DNA of 64,000 bases from Fennellomyces sp. T-0311 (GCA_025266875.1 JALLLT010000015.1:620001-684000), one strand, 5' to 3'. Counted from the first letter of the stretch, positions 1-17,743 are shown. Notes: generated by a model from the letters alone, not told the origin. Numbers and translations are program-made.

Positions 1-168
1 TTTGATCGTGTCCATCAAATAAAACGCAAGTACTTTGGCACTGTCCCATACAGTCGTTCCGTGGTTTTGCGTGTTGTTGAGCTGGCATAGGTCCAGTGAT
101 AGTGACGGGCACAGTGTGATGGAAAAGGTTGCGAGACCTTTGGTGTCCCGCAAGTCCTGTTGTTCCAT
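1..168 (-). CDS. METTL21-like protein methyltransferase, 5' part only
   Basis: Only the first 56 codons are present; the gene runs off the left edge. The start is the ATG at 168-166 and the frame stays open to position 1. The motif HGTTVWDSAKVLAFYL (about residues 37-52) is the pre-motif-I signature of the Methyltransf_16 group (METTL21/Nnt1/Efm type), SAM-dependent enzymes that methylate lysines of elongation factors, chaperones or similar proteins in the cytosol. The SAM-binding motif I would lie outside the window, so substrate and subfamily cannot be judged. Family call is moderately sure; the exact orthologue is unknown. Confidence 0.7.
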   Translation of the reverse strand, partial: MEQQDLRDTKGLATFSITLCPSLSLDLCQLNNTQNHGTTVWDSAKVLAFYLMDTIK

Positions 169-556
169 TTGATAGAAAAAAGACAAAAGAAGAGCGTTTT
201 TAAGAAAAAACTTTTTTTTCGAGATATGTATTGCTTTCCAACTCAGCCAGGACCCTGAGTTTTTTGGAAGAGTAGAAAGTCTATTCGCACAGTTGCTGCC
301 GTGACATGATTTTCGACAGGGTGAAGCCTTTGTCGTTTCTCTGTTCGCAAAGTGGAGCAAAATGGTACTAGGTTCATTTAGTAACCATTAACCAAGTGGG
401 AGGAAGATTAATCCACCGACGTCAGTAGTTCACAACTTATTCAGCTTTAGTATACCGCACACAAATATGGACCAGGTTTTGGTTTGATCTCCAAGATGAT
501 TCTCAAAGGCAAAACATATTACGCATCAGCATAATTATATCTGGTGCCATTGATAG
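169..556. other. Intergenic, 5' of the methyltransferase
   Basis: I see no supported gene here. It should contain the promoter of the minus-strand methyltransferase and possibly the 5' end of the uncertain plus-strand region that follows. Confidence 0.5.
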
Positions 557-1191
557 GTTAAACGTTCACAACAAAGCAAATGTAAGTATCACTATCACAA
601 ATTATTCTAACGATTAGGCAGTTGATCAGTGTACCCTTGGAAACGCCGAATGGCTTGCTGGCGTAAGTAATGATATCCAATATGTTTCATTACTTACTCA
701 ACCACATTTAATGCCAGCAGTTGTTGTTGAGATACAGCAAACTGTGAACCCGTCCTATATAGATCAATTAATGTAATACTGCACGTACCAACTATCCGAC
801 TACCCAATCGATCCGATGGGGTTGATGGTATCCGTAAAGAAGATGCGGAAAGAAGCATCAGGTGGTCTAGAGGATGCCCCGAGGCACCATATTGGAAGCA
901 ACTTCCCAACAACCCTGGGGCAGAGGAGCATTTGCCATTGGTACCGCCCGGCGTCGACCAGTTTACGGATACAAGCAACGAAAGTGGCAATTCGGAAGAG
1001 AGCATTCGGATCCTTTGCTCGCTCTTGAATATGCGTTCATGAGGCAGGGGTACTCTCTGCTCGACCCACAACCCCAGAAATGGTCCCACAGTATGTACGA
1101 GATTTACAAGGAAAATCTGGAGAAGCGAGACGAATACTACGAGGTTTCTATCCGTATTCTGACTGATGTAGGCCACAACACGAATATCTAG
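557..1191 (+). CDS. Unrecognised spliced gene or decayed gene, uncertain
   Basis: Not a recognised family. Two convincing introns are visible: 582-621 (GTAAGT, CTAAC branch, GGCAG) and 663-737 (GTAAGT to ATACAG). Joining exons 557-581, 622-662 and 738 onward gives an open frame ending around IDQLM at about 773, where another donor-like GTAATA occurs. Downstream, two overlapping plus-strand frames are both open: one reads to a stop at about 1037, the other (from 874) to a stop at 1191 and ends in a charged helix-like segment. I could not decide which continues the gene, so the last exon and the true start are unresolved. A 168-codon frame on the opposite strand overlaps it. It may be a pseudogene. 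Confidence 0.25.
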
Positions 1192-2377
1192 CATAGGCAC
1201 TTTGCTAAAAGATTATATTTCTGCAGAAAAAAGCTGCTGAAGGGCTGGTTGATTACGCCATGTTGTAAACCGAAAGTATCTCAGAGAGATACAAGGGGCA
1301 AAGTGCGCGGGAGGGTGTGTGAAAAAACCATTGCATCATGTCAACCCACGCCAATAATGTTTTAATCCGCTGAGTACATACCAAATTTCAATTAGTCAAA
1401 GCTCCTGCACATCTAAATATATCGGCATAATAATGCCAGCCCCCACCTTTTGCAACAGTGGGGATTACACTTTCTGTGCAGCAAGAAACGAGGATTTGCA
1501 ACAAACGGGAGTGCAAAAGCACCGAACCATATTTGGACAATTCCAAGAAGCAGTTGCAAAGCGTGTGTCTGGAGTGTGCGAGGATCGGAGGTTGCCCAAC
1601 ATGGGGTCTTCTGATTGTAAGTCCACGCCATATACTGTATCGCGTTTGTTGCGTATCCATTTGGCACAGCAAAAGTAGCCTGGTTTATCACATCTTTGTG
1701 ATATTGATTACGTTTATGTATTCCGCTCGTATTATTCGAGAAAATCATTGGAGCACGCAGTGGAAAGGGTAAAAGCTACGCAAATGCAGTAGCTTGTTAA
1801 TAATTAGAGAGAGAAGCAGAGCAGTGAGGGTAAAGTAATCACCAAATGGCTTTTGGGTGATGATTGATATCTGATCTTCATTGTAGTCATTTCTGTTGAT
1901 TGCCTGTTCAGAAGCAGTCGTGTATGCCGAAAGATCACATATAATACTGATCGTATAACGGCAACCCACCTTTCGAAAAAGCGCCAGGTTCAGGGAACTT
2001 TAGTTGCGACCATTACAAAATCAAACTTAAAGCCCTGTACGTACGTAGTTTTTCATTCAATCAAGTAATAAAGTATCGTTGACGGTATAATTCTGATATA
2101 AGCATCTGCTACTCATCGTGTCACCGCAAGAACATACTGATACTTATATTATTCGCTCCAACAAGACGTTATTTCGGCAAAGGCATGATAAGTTGGACAA
2201 AAACGATCAAGAACATCAGCTTCCATAGGTACTGCTGCTCGTTATATAAATATACGTGTCTACACTATCGTCTACTGCGAATTCCCTGTGCATAGTCATA
2301 GCAACGCTATATTGTTATGGTTAACACAAAAAGCAGTTGAACGTGGCATTACTCCGCCCGTTCCACTTCTTTTCACA
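1192..2377. other. Intergenic spacer
   Basis: Several short frames overlap between 1388 and 1772 on both strands, but none has a motif, splice context or consistent coding pattern that I trust. The 3' end should hold the promoter of the RED gene. Confidence 0.5.
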
Positions 2378-3963
2378 ATGGGCGACACAGGGTACGATGC
2401 TTGCAGATCCAACGTGAATCATATATTGATTTGTAAATCAGATTGAGCCAAGATGACTTTCGAAAGCTTTTACAAACACCAAGAGCGCCTCCAACTGAAT
2501 CGGAGACGCCTCGCTTCAAGGCACCTGCACCCAAAGCCCCGTAAGCTACTTTATAAACCATTCAAACAAACCTCACTCAACAAGTAAAAAAAAGACGTAA
2601 TGCAGGAGCCGTTTTTGCCACACCTCATTCACTTCGAAAGAAACGACCACGGCAACAACAGCAACAAAAAGAACAACCATCAGCAACACCATCCAATTAC
2701 CGCGATCGAGCAGCTGAACGACGCAACAATGAACAACAAGAGGAAACGACTGAAGATCTTTTACAAAACACGACACGAGAAGAAGACGAGACATTAGATC
2801 CCAAGCAAGTATATGAACAATCCAAATATCTCGGTGGCGACGTGGACCATACGCATCTTGTCAAAGGATTGGATTATAGCTTGTTGGAAAAAGTCAGAAG
2901 TGATTTGACAGCCAAACTTGCCGACGCCAAGGGCGAGGCAGCATTGGATGACGCATTGGATAATATTGGTGCAGAAGAGGGTGACGATGAAGAGCAGGAA
3001 GAGCAAGAAGAGGTGTCCGTTCATTCGCTTTTGGCCAAAAACTTGGTTCATTTGTTCAACAACAAGCCGCAGTCGAACGAATTGTTTGCACCTGGGCGAA
3101 TGGCGTTTGTGTTTGAATTGGCGGATGAAGTGGGCCATTATGCAGATGCATTTGCCTTGCCAACGACGGTGATTCGCAGTAAAGCAGATGTGATGCGACG
3201 AAGAACAGACAGACAAGCAGAAACTGAGTTGGTTATCAGCAAGATTTCTCAAATTATGCGACCCGTTGTCAAGCAACCAGAACCTGTTGTTGTAAAACCG
3301 GCTCAACGACAACCTGAACACCCGCCACCAGCAATCATTGATTCCGATGATGATATCTTTTCCGACGCAGAGGACTATTCTCTCGACGAAGAAGCATTGG
3401 AGAAAAACAGGGCTGCGCAACCGCAGGTGCCTGTTCGGAATTACTTTGGTGATGAAGATAAGCAAGAGGAAGAAGAAGAAGATGATAGTCAAATGAAAGA
3501 GGTGTCGGAATTACTGTCGCAGGCGACAAAGAACGAGCCGGAACAACCAACGAAACGTCGAAAATACGAGCAAGAAGAAGACGCGGATGCAATGGATATC
3601 GACATGTTTGGACTGAGCACAAGCGCGTTGCCCACATCATTCGAAGAACGACAACGGACGGTTGCGTATGATCCGGACGATGAAGACGGTGCAGAAGGAA
3701 CTACATCGTTGGTCGACCAGGGCACGCATCGGAACAAAAAGGCACAACTCACCCGATGGGACTTTGATGATGAGGAACAGTGGCAAAAGTACAAGGATTC
3801 GGTGGAAATACATCCAAAGAGTGCATTCCAGTTTGGTGTCAAGCTCGGTGATGGACGAAAACGAAATCGAGAACAACGCAAAGGCATGTCAGATAAACAA
3901 AAACTTAATCGCGATTATCAAATGGTCAAAAATGTCATGGACAAGAAGTATGGCAAGAAATAA
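2378..3963 (+). CDS. RED/IK-type spliceosome protein
   Basis: Predicted orthologue of RED (IK, SMU-2), a nuclear spliceosomal B-complex protein that partners SMU1. Exons are 2378-2391, 2442-2540 and 2595-3963, giving 493 residues; the tiny first exon (ATG plus 11 nt) was placed by phase and by the N-terminal continuation LSQDDFRKLL. Visible family features are YRDRAAERR (about 74-82), then KYLGGDVDHTHLVKGLDYSLL, where this family is most conserved, an acidic middle, and the C-terminal block RWDFDDEEQWQKYKD followed by basic NRDYQMVKNVMDKKYG. A Gln run sits near residues 58-63. The protein is present in filamentous fungi and animals but absent from budding yeast. A 232-codon frame on the other strand is a shadow. 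Confidence 0.9.
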
Positions 3964-6115
3964 AGTGGTTCCTGGATTGTAGTTTTACCGGTAAAGGCTT
4001 TACGCACACTGTGCGTTGCAGCATCCACCAACCTTTAAACTGTCGTTTTCCATATCAGAGTATCGATGTCTCGTATTCACAATTTCATACGAAACGACCG
4101 TTCTATGCTTCCTCAGACAAAGGCTTTGGTATTCACAAACGACTATATTTTTTTGGTACGTCTTACAAAATGTCATCTTAGGGAAAAACCATCCTCTTTT
4201 GCAAATTGTCCATCTAGCCAAACCATCCGTGATACCTCTTGGTAGCATACGGCCAAGAGTTGCAAAATAACCCAACTCCTAAGAGCATCTTTTAGGCCCG
4301 GGGTTTAAGAGCTTAAAGGACCAGCAATGGCATAATTTCAAGCCCAACTGTCTGTCAAATAATACTCCCAATAATATTCACATCGCCAGTACCCGACTAA
4401 TGTGATAAATCGTCTGCAAGAAATACACTGGAATCACGCTAGGTGCAATATCAAGACCGATGGGGACGGCCCCAGACCGCACCCGTATGTACACAAAGGT
4501 ACTACTTTTCGCAGCCGTCGATGTACAAAGAAAGAGAAAAAGAGAGCTTCGCCATCGGAATCGATTTTTTATCATGCTTGGGGACTGGTTGCATGAAATT
4601 TATTTTGTGCTCTACACAAGATTTCAATAAGCTTCTGCATCCAGCTCCGTTCGGTATAATGACAACCCAATTTCTTTTCGATGATGAGAACGGTAGGTAT
4701 GGAGAGTCTTTGCTGCATTCTTTTCTAATCTCGAACAGGCTCTTTCCTCTGGCAATTTCAGTGCAACAATACCCATCATTTAAACGTTACCAAACATTGA
4801 GGTTACTGCATATGCTTATATGGATCTATATTAACTGCCAATTTTGATTATGTGCTTTTCCCGTTTTCATTGCTAGCTTCACCTGCTTTTCAAGACTTCT
4901 GCTGGGATTGTCCTCAGGTTCATGATCAATCCATAGACAAGGAAAAAGTTCATTGGAGACTTGACAGGTATGATGATCGACTTGGCTGTAAGCTCAAGCG
5001 TTGCTCGAGACAAGGATACACCGATATTTGACTTGGACCAATTTGACCAAGGCTGCATGCTCTTTTTCTTATAGTCATATACTTGGTAAATTGCGTTCAA
5101 GAAATATACCGGTATCTATTAATAAAAAAACTCAATCCTTCGCGTGATAAAGGTTAACCCTGGATTGACTTTCGGGATTACTCAAGTAGATACCATCTGG
5201 TCTTTCACAGGAGAACAGCAGAGCAACCTTCCCGAGCTTCAAGTTGGTCACTACATCGTAGTGGAGCCTCTTGCTACCAGCAGAACCTCGGTCATTGGCA
5301 TTCTTCGTAGTAGCTTAACTAGGAATGTGGGAATCATAATTGACAGCGTAGACGAATGATATCTCTGTTCCCCTAAGGTGGGATATAGAGCTTCCCCTGC
5401 TCCTGGAGTTAACCATTAAAAGCACCAGTAGGAACTACAAGATAGCGCGCAATGATTGACTTCTGCTTTGGCAAACAAGCGACGCATTTTCGATGTCAAG
5501 GAGTATGTGATCCTCGACCATTTTTTGCTTGGTTAATTTACACCAAAGTACTTTTAAGTATAAGCGATAATAGTTAAATACGGGCCATAGTTGCCGGCGA
5601 TAGGTTTTCGCTGTTGAGTGCTATGCAATTAATTAGCGCCAGCACGCGAAAGTTTAGAAGCGCGACAAATGCTAAACGGAATCATCCTCATTCGGTTGAC
5701 TTTAGATCAAGCGCAAGTGCATCCATCTCGTCGTCAGTGTCTCCAACAATGTCGTTGCTTGTCCTCCTAAGGTACCTGACCAGTGTTCATGGGGATGGCG
5801 CGGAGATCCTGGATTGTTTCAGGATTATTGTCGCACATGGCTTATGTGCGGCCCATAGAACCGCCAAGCTTTTAATCTGAAACAGTTTGTTTAGTATCGA
5901 CTAAGTACCCGTATGCACCACATGATTTTTTTCGCGCTGGCGGGGGGAAAATTTAAGATGCTGTATTCTCTTATCAGGCCTTATTTCTTCGATGCTTAGT
6001 GCTTGAGGCTTGAAGAAAAAGAATCCTGTGTGTATCATGGGACGATAAGTAACGCGATCATATGGTAGTAGCATTTAGTTGATTCACATTGTATATTATA
6101 CGTATTATCATGCGT

Positions 6116-6163
<48 letters not shown>

Positions 6164-7471
6164 AAAGTGGATCGACGGCTTTTGCAGCGCTCTCGTACTA
6201 TAGAAGTTGTTTTGCCATGCTGTTGGATGCTAGAATATAGATGGTAATTGTACAAGTAAAACCAACTACTTCTGATTTCTCGCTTAAAATTAAAAAACGT
6301 TTGGCTACCGTTGCTATATATGGAATCATTATGTGCTCATGTAACTTTCTTTGTAATTTATATACGCTATCAAACACGAATTATGAGATGATACATTATC
6401 TTAACGCACACGAACAACGGAGATTACTGAGCACTATCGTCGCTACAAGCACATCAAAAGATAGATTATTGAAACCTTATTTTATATGGCTATTTTCCTC
6501 AATACTGAAGCACACATTTCACGGATAAAGGTATACTTTCTTATGCGTAGCATATTCTATCATCCTGAAATGTTATATCTGGTAATTTAAAGTCGAAAGC
6601 ACCTACGAACATATTTATGGGTGGTATTGATGCTTATCAAGTAATACCGCAATAGATAAGCTTTCGAAAGGTCACTACGTTCCATAACAATGCTGTAGGT
6701 ATGTATTTAACGATACTAATCGGATATGTAAGCAATAAAGCATCTGATATATTTATCGTACGTGCGTAACCATATTTTGTAGTCTAACTGGGAATATATC
6801 AGAGCATTAGGTATAATAAAAAAAACGGCTTTCTGAGAAGCTGGATGTTTACCAATACTAGCACCTACCCCCGAAGCTTATGTTTACGTACGCAGTCAAA
6901 GGTGCTGATGATCATATCAAAGTGTGGCTGCTCACTTTTTTCATAGATTTATAATGTAAAGATTTTCTCATATTCATTGTTCAGTTGAAATATGAGACAT
7001 CAGGGGCAGCATAGTAATAGTGCTTACGGATGCAAGCCAGTGCCTGCTAAAGTTACGAACATTTTATTCCTCTGTTGCTGGTCAAACGAAGCAGAAAATC
7101 GGACCTTCCCCTGATAAACACAAATATAACGAATACAACCATTTTCCTTATGAATATGTACTCCACAAGTCACATCGCAAGGAGGCGACCTGATATTTCC
7201 GAGGTTTATAATTGGATTCTGCAAAATAACCAGAACTTTCAACTAATGAGAATCATTCAGATGGATATGAAGTCAAAAAAACAATAGGATGCTACCATGC
7301 AATTGTCTTCATATGTGAAGAAGCGGCATCGGGAAGAAGCGACTCACGGCTTAACTTCTAAAAATGATGTTATAGCATGCGGTTTAGCCTCTTTATTATG
7401 GCATTAGATGCATGCATCTTTCAAAAAAAAGTAATGACTGTTATAATGCAGAATCATTTTATTTTATTTAT
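3964..7471. other. Long intergenic region
   Basis: 3.5 kb without a gene I can support. It holds the (AT)21 microsatellite. Minus-strand open segments at 4378-4575 and 4879-5130 share a short similar stretch (IPVYFL..IY), noted separately. The plus-strand frames at 4443-4847, 5144-5359, 5614-5880 and 6241-6528 show no recognisable domain. Confidence 0.5.
6119..6160. repeat. (AT)21 microsatellite
   Basis: Forty-two bases of uninterrupted AT dinucleotides in the spacer between RED and the DYRK gene. Any frame through it gives Ile-Tyr repeats, which is not coding evidence. Confidence 0.98.
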
Positions 7472-12034
<4,563 letters not shown>

Positions 12035-14726
12035 TGCAACTACGGATAAAGAATATACATTGTTACGGTGGCCTCATTTTCTCGCCGTTCATTATTATTC
12101 TACCTAGACTTGTGCTGTGGACAAATTAGGGAACCAGCGCCGTCTTGACAACGAAAATAAACAAGGTCGAATAAACTGTTGCAAATGTCAGCAGGGACCC
12201 AACATGACAGCATGCCCATTCGCTCTGAGCCCTTACCTGGGGAGGAAGAAAACAATAAAAACGTTATGCAGGATGTGAATTCAATCGGCGAAATCAACTT
12301 GCATTCCTTGGACTTGTGTAAGGCTTAGTTAGGCGTGGGTGTGGCGGCGTGGCTGATTGGTGAACGATGGGGACTGAGGAATGGTGGGTTGGGCACTGGT
12401 GGCAACGGTGTCAATGAGCGGATTGGAAGAGAAAGATTTTCAACGCTGCAGGGAATGAGCGTTTACTTCTGGGGGGATCTTTGAGCGTCAAGGACGGTTG
12501 TTTGTATGAGAGAAGAAGAAAAAGGCACAGGACAGGCAAGAAAAAAAGAAAGCAATATCCAACCCCTCTCCTCCACAGCGGGCCGTTGATAATATCGCAA
12601 AGTGAACGAGTTTACCGAAAGGCAGTGTTGCTTAGAAAGAGACCATTCTCACGTCGCACAAATCGCCCTTTTGGTTCTCAGTGCTGCCGTCACTGAACTA
12701 TTGTCTTTCAATGTGGCGAAACATGCAGCTGGGGGAGCTGGCAGCTTTGCAGCCAAGGAGCGTGTGCGATGGCTTTTCAGTATTGCATGAAGTGACTCTC
12801 TCTGTCCCTCATACACCGCCCACTTCAATGATTGGGGTTTCATTTTATGCAAGTCTATGTTAATTCATCCGTGCTTGCAAAGTAACTAGCAATTGACCGG
12901 AAGAAAAAAAAAGACAACAACCTATATGTGCCATACTGCACCCAGTCGTGCGCGCGTTCTTGTACGTCCCCCTTACACATACACGTTTTATTCCGTATGC
13001 GCAATAATACTTACTCAATATAGAAGTGACCTAGTACTCTACACGCCATACATCATGCAGCCACTGCGGATTGCAATTGTGCATCTGTATCGAAAAAAAA
13101 GAGGTGATATACAAAGAAAAAGCCAGCAAGGTTAAACATCACGCACTAAAGTGCTACCTATTTATAAGCCCCACGGAATCCAATTCGCTCGGACTTCCGG
13201 AAAATTAGGGAAGCAGCCAGATAAGGAGCTTGCTAATAATGCCAATGGTGCATATGCATGGAGATGATTAAACAGTGGAGCGAATGTTACACACACATAT
13301 GAATGATATCAGTTCTGCGTGCAATCGAGCAACCCTTAATGTTACATATAGCTTTTTAATTATAAATAGTGGTGGCCAAAGTCACCAGATCGTAAACATT
13401 GACTGGGGGCGTTCATTTCCTATCGGCAAACAGCACTGTCATACAATACCAGTTAACTCGGGGATCGGCGCCCTGCAGTTTGTTATATAGTGACGGAGTG
13501 GGGGCTACAAAGAAAAAAAAAGAGGAGGGTGAAAAGTGTCTCATCAAAAGAAGTGTATGAGGTGCAGTCGCTGTATATATATAGTACAGGACTGCGCTGT
13601 TATTACCTAAGACGATGAGGGGTTCTCTGCACAGCAAAAATTCGTGTCTATCGCAAAGATGCAGCTATAGAGCTCGAGATGCGGCGGCTGCGTCCGCCTC
13701 CCGTCTCTTTCGTTGTTCCAAACTCTATGTTACTCCTACCTGCCGATCTGAAAGCCCTAGATTGGACGGCTTTAGACAAAGAAAAAAATCACTAATTGAT
13801 AACAACCAAAATAAATATGCACAGTCGAGCCCGGTTTATATTTTGTTGAATTTGCAACCAAAGGGAAGAACGTTCCCGCCTCTAAAGGATAAAAGCCTGA
13901 TGTATATAGCTTTGTTGCAGTCTGAATCAGGATCGTCATGCGATAACTTTCTATCCATTTGCAGTATGAAATGCAAAAAAACACACTGTGGCGCTTTGAC
14001 GATAGGGGCCGAGGAGGGTCCGTAAATATTTCAAGTCGGAACGTTGCCGGATCTACTCCGTTCACGAATAAACGCAAATCGATTGATCGTATTTTTTTTG
14101 GCGCTCAAGTCTATCTATATACATCACCCTTGCTCTCCACATTGTAACGTAACAAAAAGCAACCTTGAGCATAATTCAATTGTCTAAACTCACTATTACA
14201 CTATCAAAATGTGATTTACTGATATCTAAAACACACCAGTCCCCACTGGTCCCCAAACATTGAATTATCTGATATTACACGCGCCACTCTCACACGGCCC
14301 TAAGGATGTAAAAAAGTAATAATAACGCTATGCTTTGCAGTGCTAATCAGAATATGATCACCACATGAATGGAAAACCCGTCAACAAAGCAGCCGATTTG
14401 TGCATGGCACGCTTTCCTCTCCGATGCACGGTGATCCCGTGTGTGACAATTGCTGACTCCGTATCGCGTGCGGCAACCGTGGAATTGCACATATTGCCAC
14501 GGGCAACGCACATATAGGTTGTACATACCTGTAATAAGCTGGATCATCCCTCCCGCCTTAACTCCTTATAATTGGTGGCATAGTCACCATCCCCCCTCCT
14601 CTGTTTCTTCTTTTTGTTCTGAGCTCTTGGACATATATATATTAGCATATATATATATAGCAAGATTTGGGAAACACTCACTTTCACCCCAAGCATAGAC
14701 CACCTCTTTCTCCTTTCCTCTTTTAC
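12035..14726. other. Intergenic region between DYRK and the Zn2Cys6 gene
   Basis: 2.7 kb with no supported gene. Short frames at 12481-12863, 12893-13135, 13615-14025 and 13772-14077 lack motifs. The right end holds AT-rich promoter sequence for the zinc-cluster gene. Confidence 0.5.
14633..14660 (+). promoter_or_regulatory. AT-rich TATA-like element of the zinc-cluster gene
   Basis: Two TATATATA tracts separated by TAGC lie about 67-95 bp before the chosen ATG (14727), followed by a pyrimidine-rich leader. Assignment as core promoter is inference from position. Confidence 0.4.
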
Positions 14727-15743
14727 ATGTCCTTTCCGCCTAGCAGCCCCAACTCTTTTCCACAGTACATAAGAAAAGAGGACCCTCGTTTCGCTGCTAT
14801 CCATCGAAGTATGAACGAGCAACACCAACCTCACTCGCTCAGTCGATCGAAAAGTACGGGCTCGTCAATGACTTACAACTCGGCCAACGTACCTTCTCGT
14901 CGTTTGAGCTCAGGCTCAGCATGTGAAGTGTGTCGCAAGCGCAAAACAAAGTGCGATGGTGGCAACCCTTGCGCGTTTTGTGCAGCCAATGGGATCGAAT
15001 GTGTTCATCGAGCCACGCGTCGGAAAAAGTCATCGCTGGCGATCGGCAACACGGCTACTGGTCTTGCTAATACGACGAGTGGAATCATGAGAGATAACAC
15101 AAGCAGCAACAGTAGTAGTAGTAGTGCCAGCACGGGTAGCAATAATGCTGCTGCTGTTGCTGTTGCTGCCGCGGCAACTGCACATGGTGCCCCTTCATGG
15201 GTCAAGGAGCTTGGTTTGTTTGTCAAGTATATAAACATCATCTGATGTTTGACTCACAGTCGTACACCCTGGTTTGTTTTGTAGAAGGTCCCGGTAGAAG
15301 CAATCTTTCAAAACAGACCAGTTGTCCATCGTTGATCGTCACGACGCATTGGTCACCAACAACTCCCCCTCCTCCGTCATTAACGCCAACTGATTCTCAA
15401 GGGTATATGGCAGCCACCTCGGGCTACCCACATAGGTCAGAAAGTAGGAGAATGCATCGCACAAAAGAGGAAATGCCGAGTATGATGGGTAAGCTTCAAC
15501 TTTTTTTTTAACTGGTCGTTATCAGCCGACACGTGGCCGATCGCTTGCCTTACCGATATATCCACGCTAGATCAACTTTCATGTCGGACTTTCTCCGCAG
15601 CAGCATTTGTCGATCATCGGACGAACTATCCTATCTATCCTCTCTCGTCATCAGCGACAAGCAATCGACCTGACTTTCGAGCATCTTCACCGACGCCGTC
15701 GAATACCACTCCTTCTCTTCATTCTGATGAACACAATTTATAA
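14727..15743 (+). CDS. Small Zn(II)2Cys6 DNA-binding protein
   Basis: Binuclear zinc-cluster transcription regulator, expected in the nucleus. The ATG at 14727 starts the frame; exons are 14727-15213, 15285-15488 and 15601-15743, giving 277 residues. The cluster is CEVCRKRKTKC then CAFC and a sixth Cys (C66, C69, C76, C82, C85, C92), the exact C-x2-C-x6-C-x5/6-C-x2-C-x6-C layout. After it come Ser/Asn/Ala-rich tracts; no fungal-specific middle homology domain is seen, so it is short for its class. A second acceptor at 15525/15526 is also in frame and would add 25 residues (302 in total) through a 37-nt intron, so two isoforms are possible. Targets unknown. Confidence 0.8.
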
Positions 15744-17743
15744 ATCTCCCTTCAGTTTTTTTTTATATATTTCGGTTTTGTACACAATATGCCTCTTAAA
15801 ACTTTTTTGCCTTTCTTTTTTTTTCCACACAAAATTTTTTGTTTACTCTCCCTCCCTCCCTACAGTAACACCTCTTGAAGTCCCCCTCTCCTTCATGATT
15901 CCGATCCAATAATCCATGAATTTAGCCTATGATACGTACATGATTGTGCTTAAATTGTAAGATAAAAAAACCATCATTCTGATAAACAATTTTTTATTCC
16001 CATCGTAAAGATTAAATACAGCGGCTCTAGGTGCCGAATTTCTAATAAACTTTTTTTTCAATCAACAAATTCTTTACCACGCTCGATTATACCAACACAA
16101 TTCATTGGTGCCCATTTATAACAAGGTCTATATCGAAAAGCCCACCATGTCTGCTATCCTCACTTGATCGAAAAACCAAACCCTTTCTTTTTATTATGCA
16201 CAGAAAATCTTATGCATAAGGGTGGTGGAGCTGAGGGCTTTGCAAAAATGCTTACTCCAACATTGATGCAGAAACTCCTTACGAAATTAAGAACAATATT
16301 GCTCGTCACGCTACCAGTAACAGCTCATTTGGGCTGCATCCACTTGAGCCTAAAAATTTCCGGATTACACTCTACATACCGCTGCTTGTTCGAAAATTCC
16401 TTTGAAAGCAGGTGTTGGCATAGTACTATGAATACTATATGCAAAAGAGCGTAAATATTAATAATCCAATGATGTCATTGCTATGATTTCTTTTTTCCCT
16501 TTTATCTTATCAGTGAGTCCGCTCCATAAAAAAGTCGAGACTTTGACATAAACGTGGATTTGAGCCACATTTATGACGTACTTGCATATTCCTTAAGAAG
16601 GTGACAGCAAGATGAACCAATGAAGGGTATGAATCTACCATTACTATGTCTGATGAATCTGCTAGATAGCAGGGGTGGAATGAGCGTGTCCGATGACGAG
16701 GTGTGTGCATTGTTTGACTTTGATGAGTATAACACTCCCTGTACCACAGTGATACGGTTCCACGAACCAATATGACATCTTCACCAACCATTATTGTGCA
16801 CCCATCAGTTATGTTGCACTGCCCACCACCACCATGGCTGGATTTGTCCTTCCGCAGCACTCTATTTCCCAAGAAGGGGACAACAAACGCAGGGAGCGTG
16901 GTGTGGGGGGTGTTGAGTGAACCGGTGTCTACGATGGCAGAAAAAAAAGTTTAAGAATGGTTAGATAATCTTTTATGCGGGTTATCACCAAGACAACCTG
17001 ATTACAAATAGATTATATAAAAAGGTGGGCCATGAAAAAAATATTAAAAATGGGAAACATTCCTAACCAAGGAAGCCGCCCGTTAACAAACACGCATGGA
17101 TTAGGCTTCGCACAACTCCGACAAAACGCCTGGCCTTATTACTTTTTCCGCTCTTTCCTGCACCGTTTTTCCCTATGAAAGTCGTGGGCAAGGGCAATTG
17201 TAGCCCTATTTTTGAAACTTTTAACTGCCGATTAAAGTTTGTCCAACGTCCGGAGGTGCCGAAAGTAACCAAGGCGAGCAAGGCAACTGTCCCCACAAAA
17301 ACGGACCCCTAGAATTTCCCACTTTAGCCAGCGGGCAAACAAACTCGTTCGAACGGCTTTGAAGGGTTTGGCATTCCCTTGTTCAAGGAGCATAAGGAAA
17401 GGGTTATACAAGGCAAATCTCCCATGTAGGCAACCTTATCACGCCACCCCGTGTGGTGCTTTTTGTACAAACAAAAAAATTATCGCTGAACGTGCAGCAA
17501 TCACGATCTTGTGATTAGATCAAAGGAGCCAATCAGAATTTAGATCGATCTTGGGGGTCGACGACCACCAATCATGTTATGCTTATCGTGAGAAAGTGGA
17601 TCACTCCGCGGACAAGAATTTCGCGTACGACCCCCCTCGCTTCCTCCGTCCAGATTATATAAAGCACCTTTTCAAACCGCTGGCTTTTTGCTTCTTCGTC
17701 TTTCTATTTTGTTCATCTCGCTCTCTTTACATCCACACAGACT
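15744..17743. other. Intergenic region
   Basis: No supported gene in about 2 kb. Frames at 16164-16454 (plus) and 16510-16872 (minus) are the longest, without recognisable domains. The right end contains the F-box gene promoter. Confidence 0.5.
17656..17663 (+). promoter_or_regulatory. TATA box of the F-box gene
   Basis: TATATAAA about 120 bp before the ATG at 17784, followed by a pyrimidine-rich leader typical of expressed fungal genes. Function inferred from position. Confidence 0.5.

Noticed and set aside
694..1200. 168-codon minus-strand frame
   Set aside because: Starts at GTG, no motif, and lies opposite a region with intron signals on the plus strand.
2794..3492. 232-codon minus-strand frame
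   Set aside because: Antisense shadow of the RED gene, whose conserved motifs are on the plus strand.
16510..16872. 120-codon minus-strand frame with a GGGGQCNITDGC stretch
   Set aside because: I considered a hexapeptide-repeat protein but the periodicity is absent, and the start is TTG.
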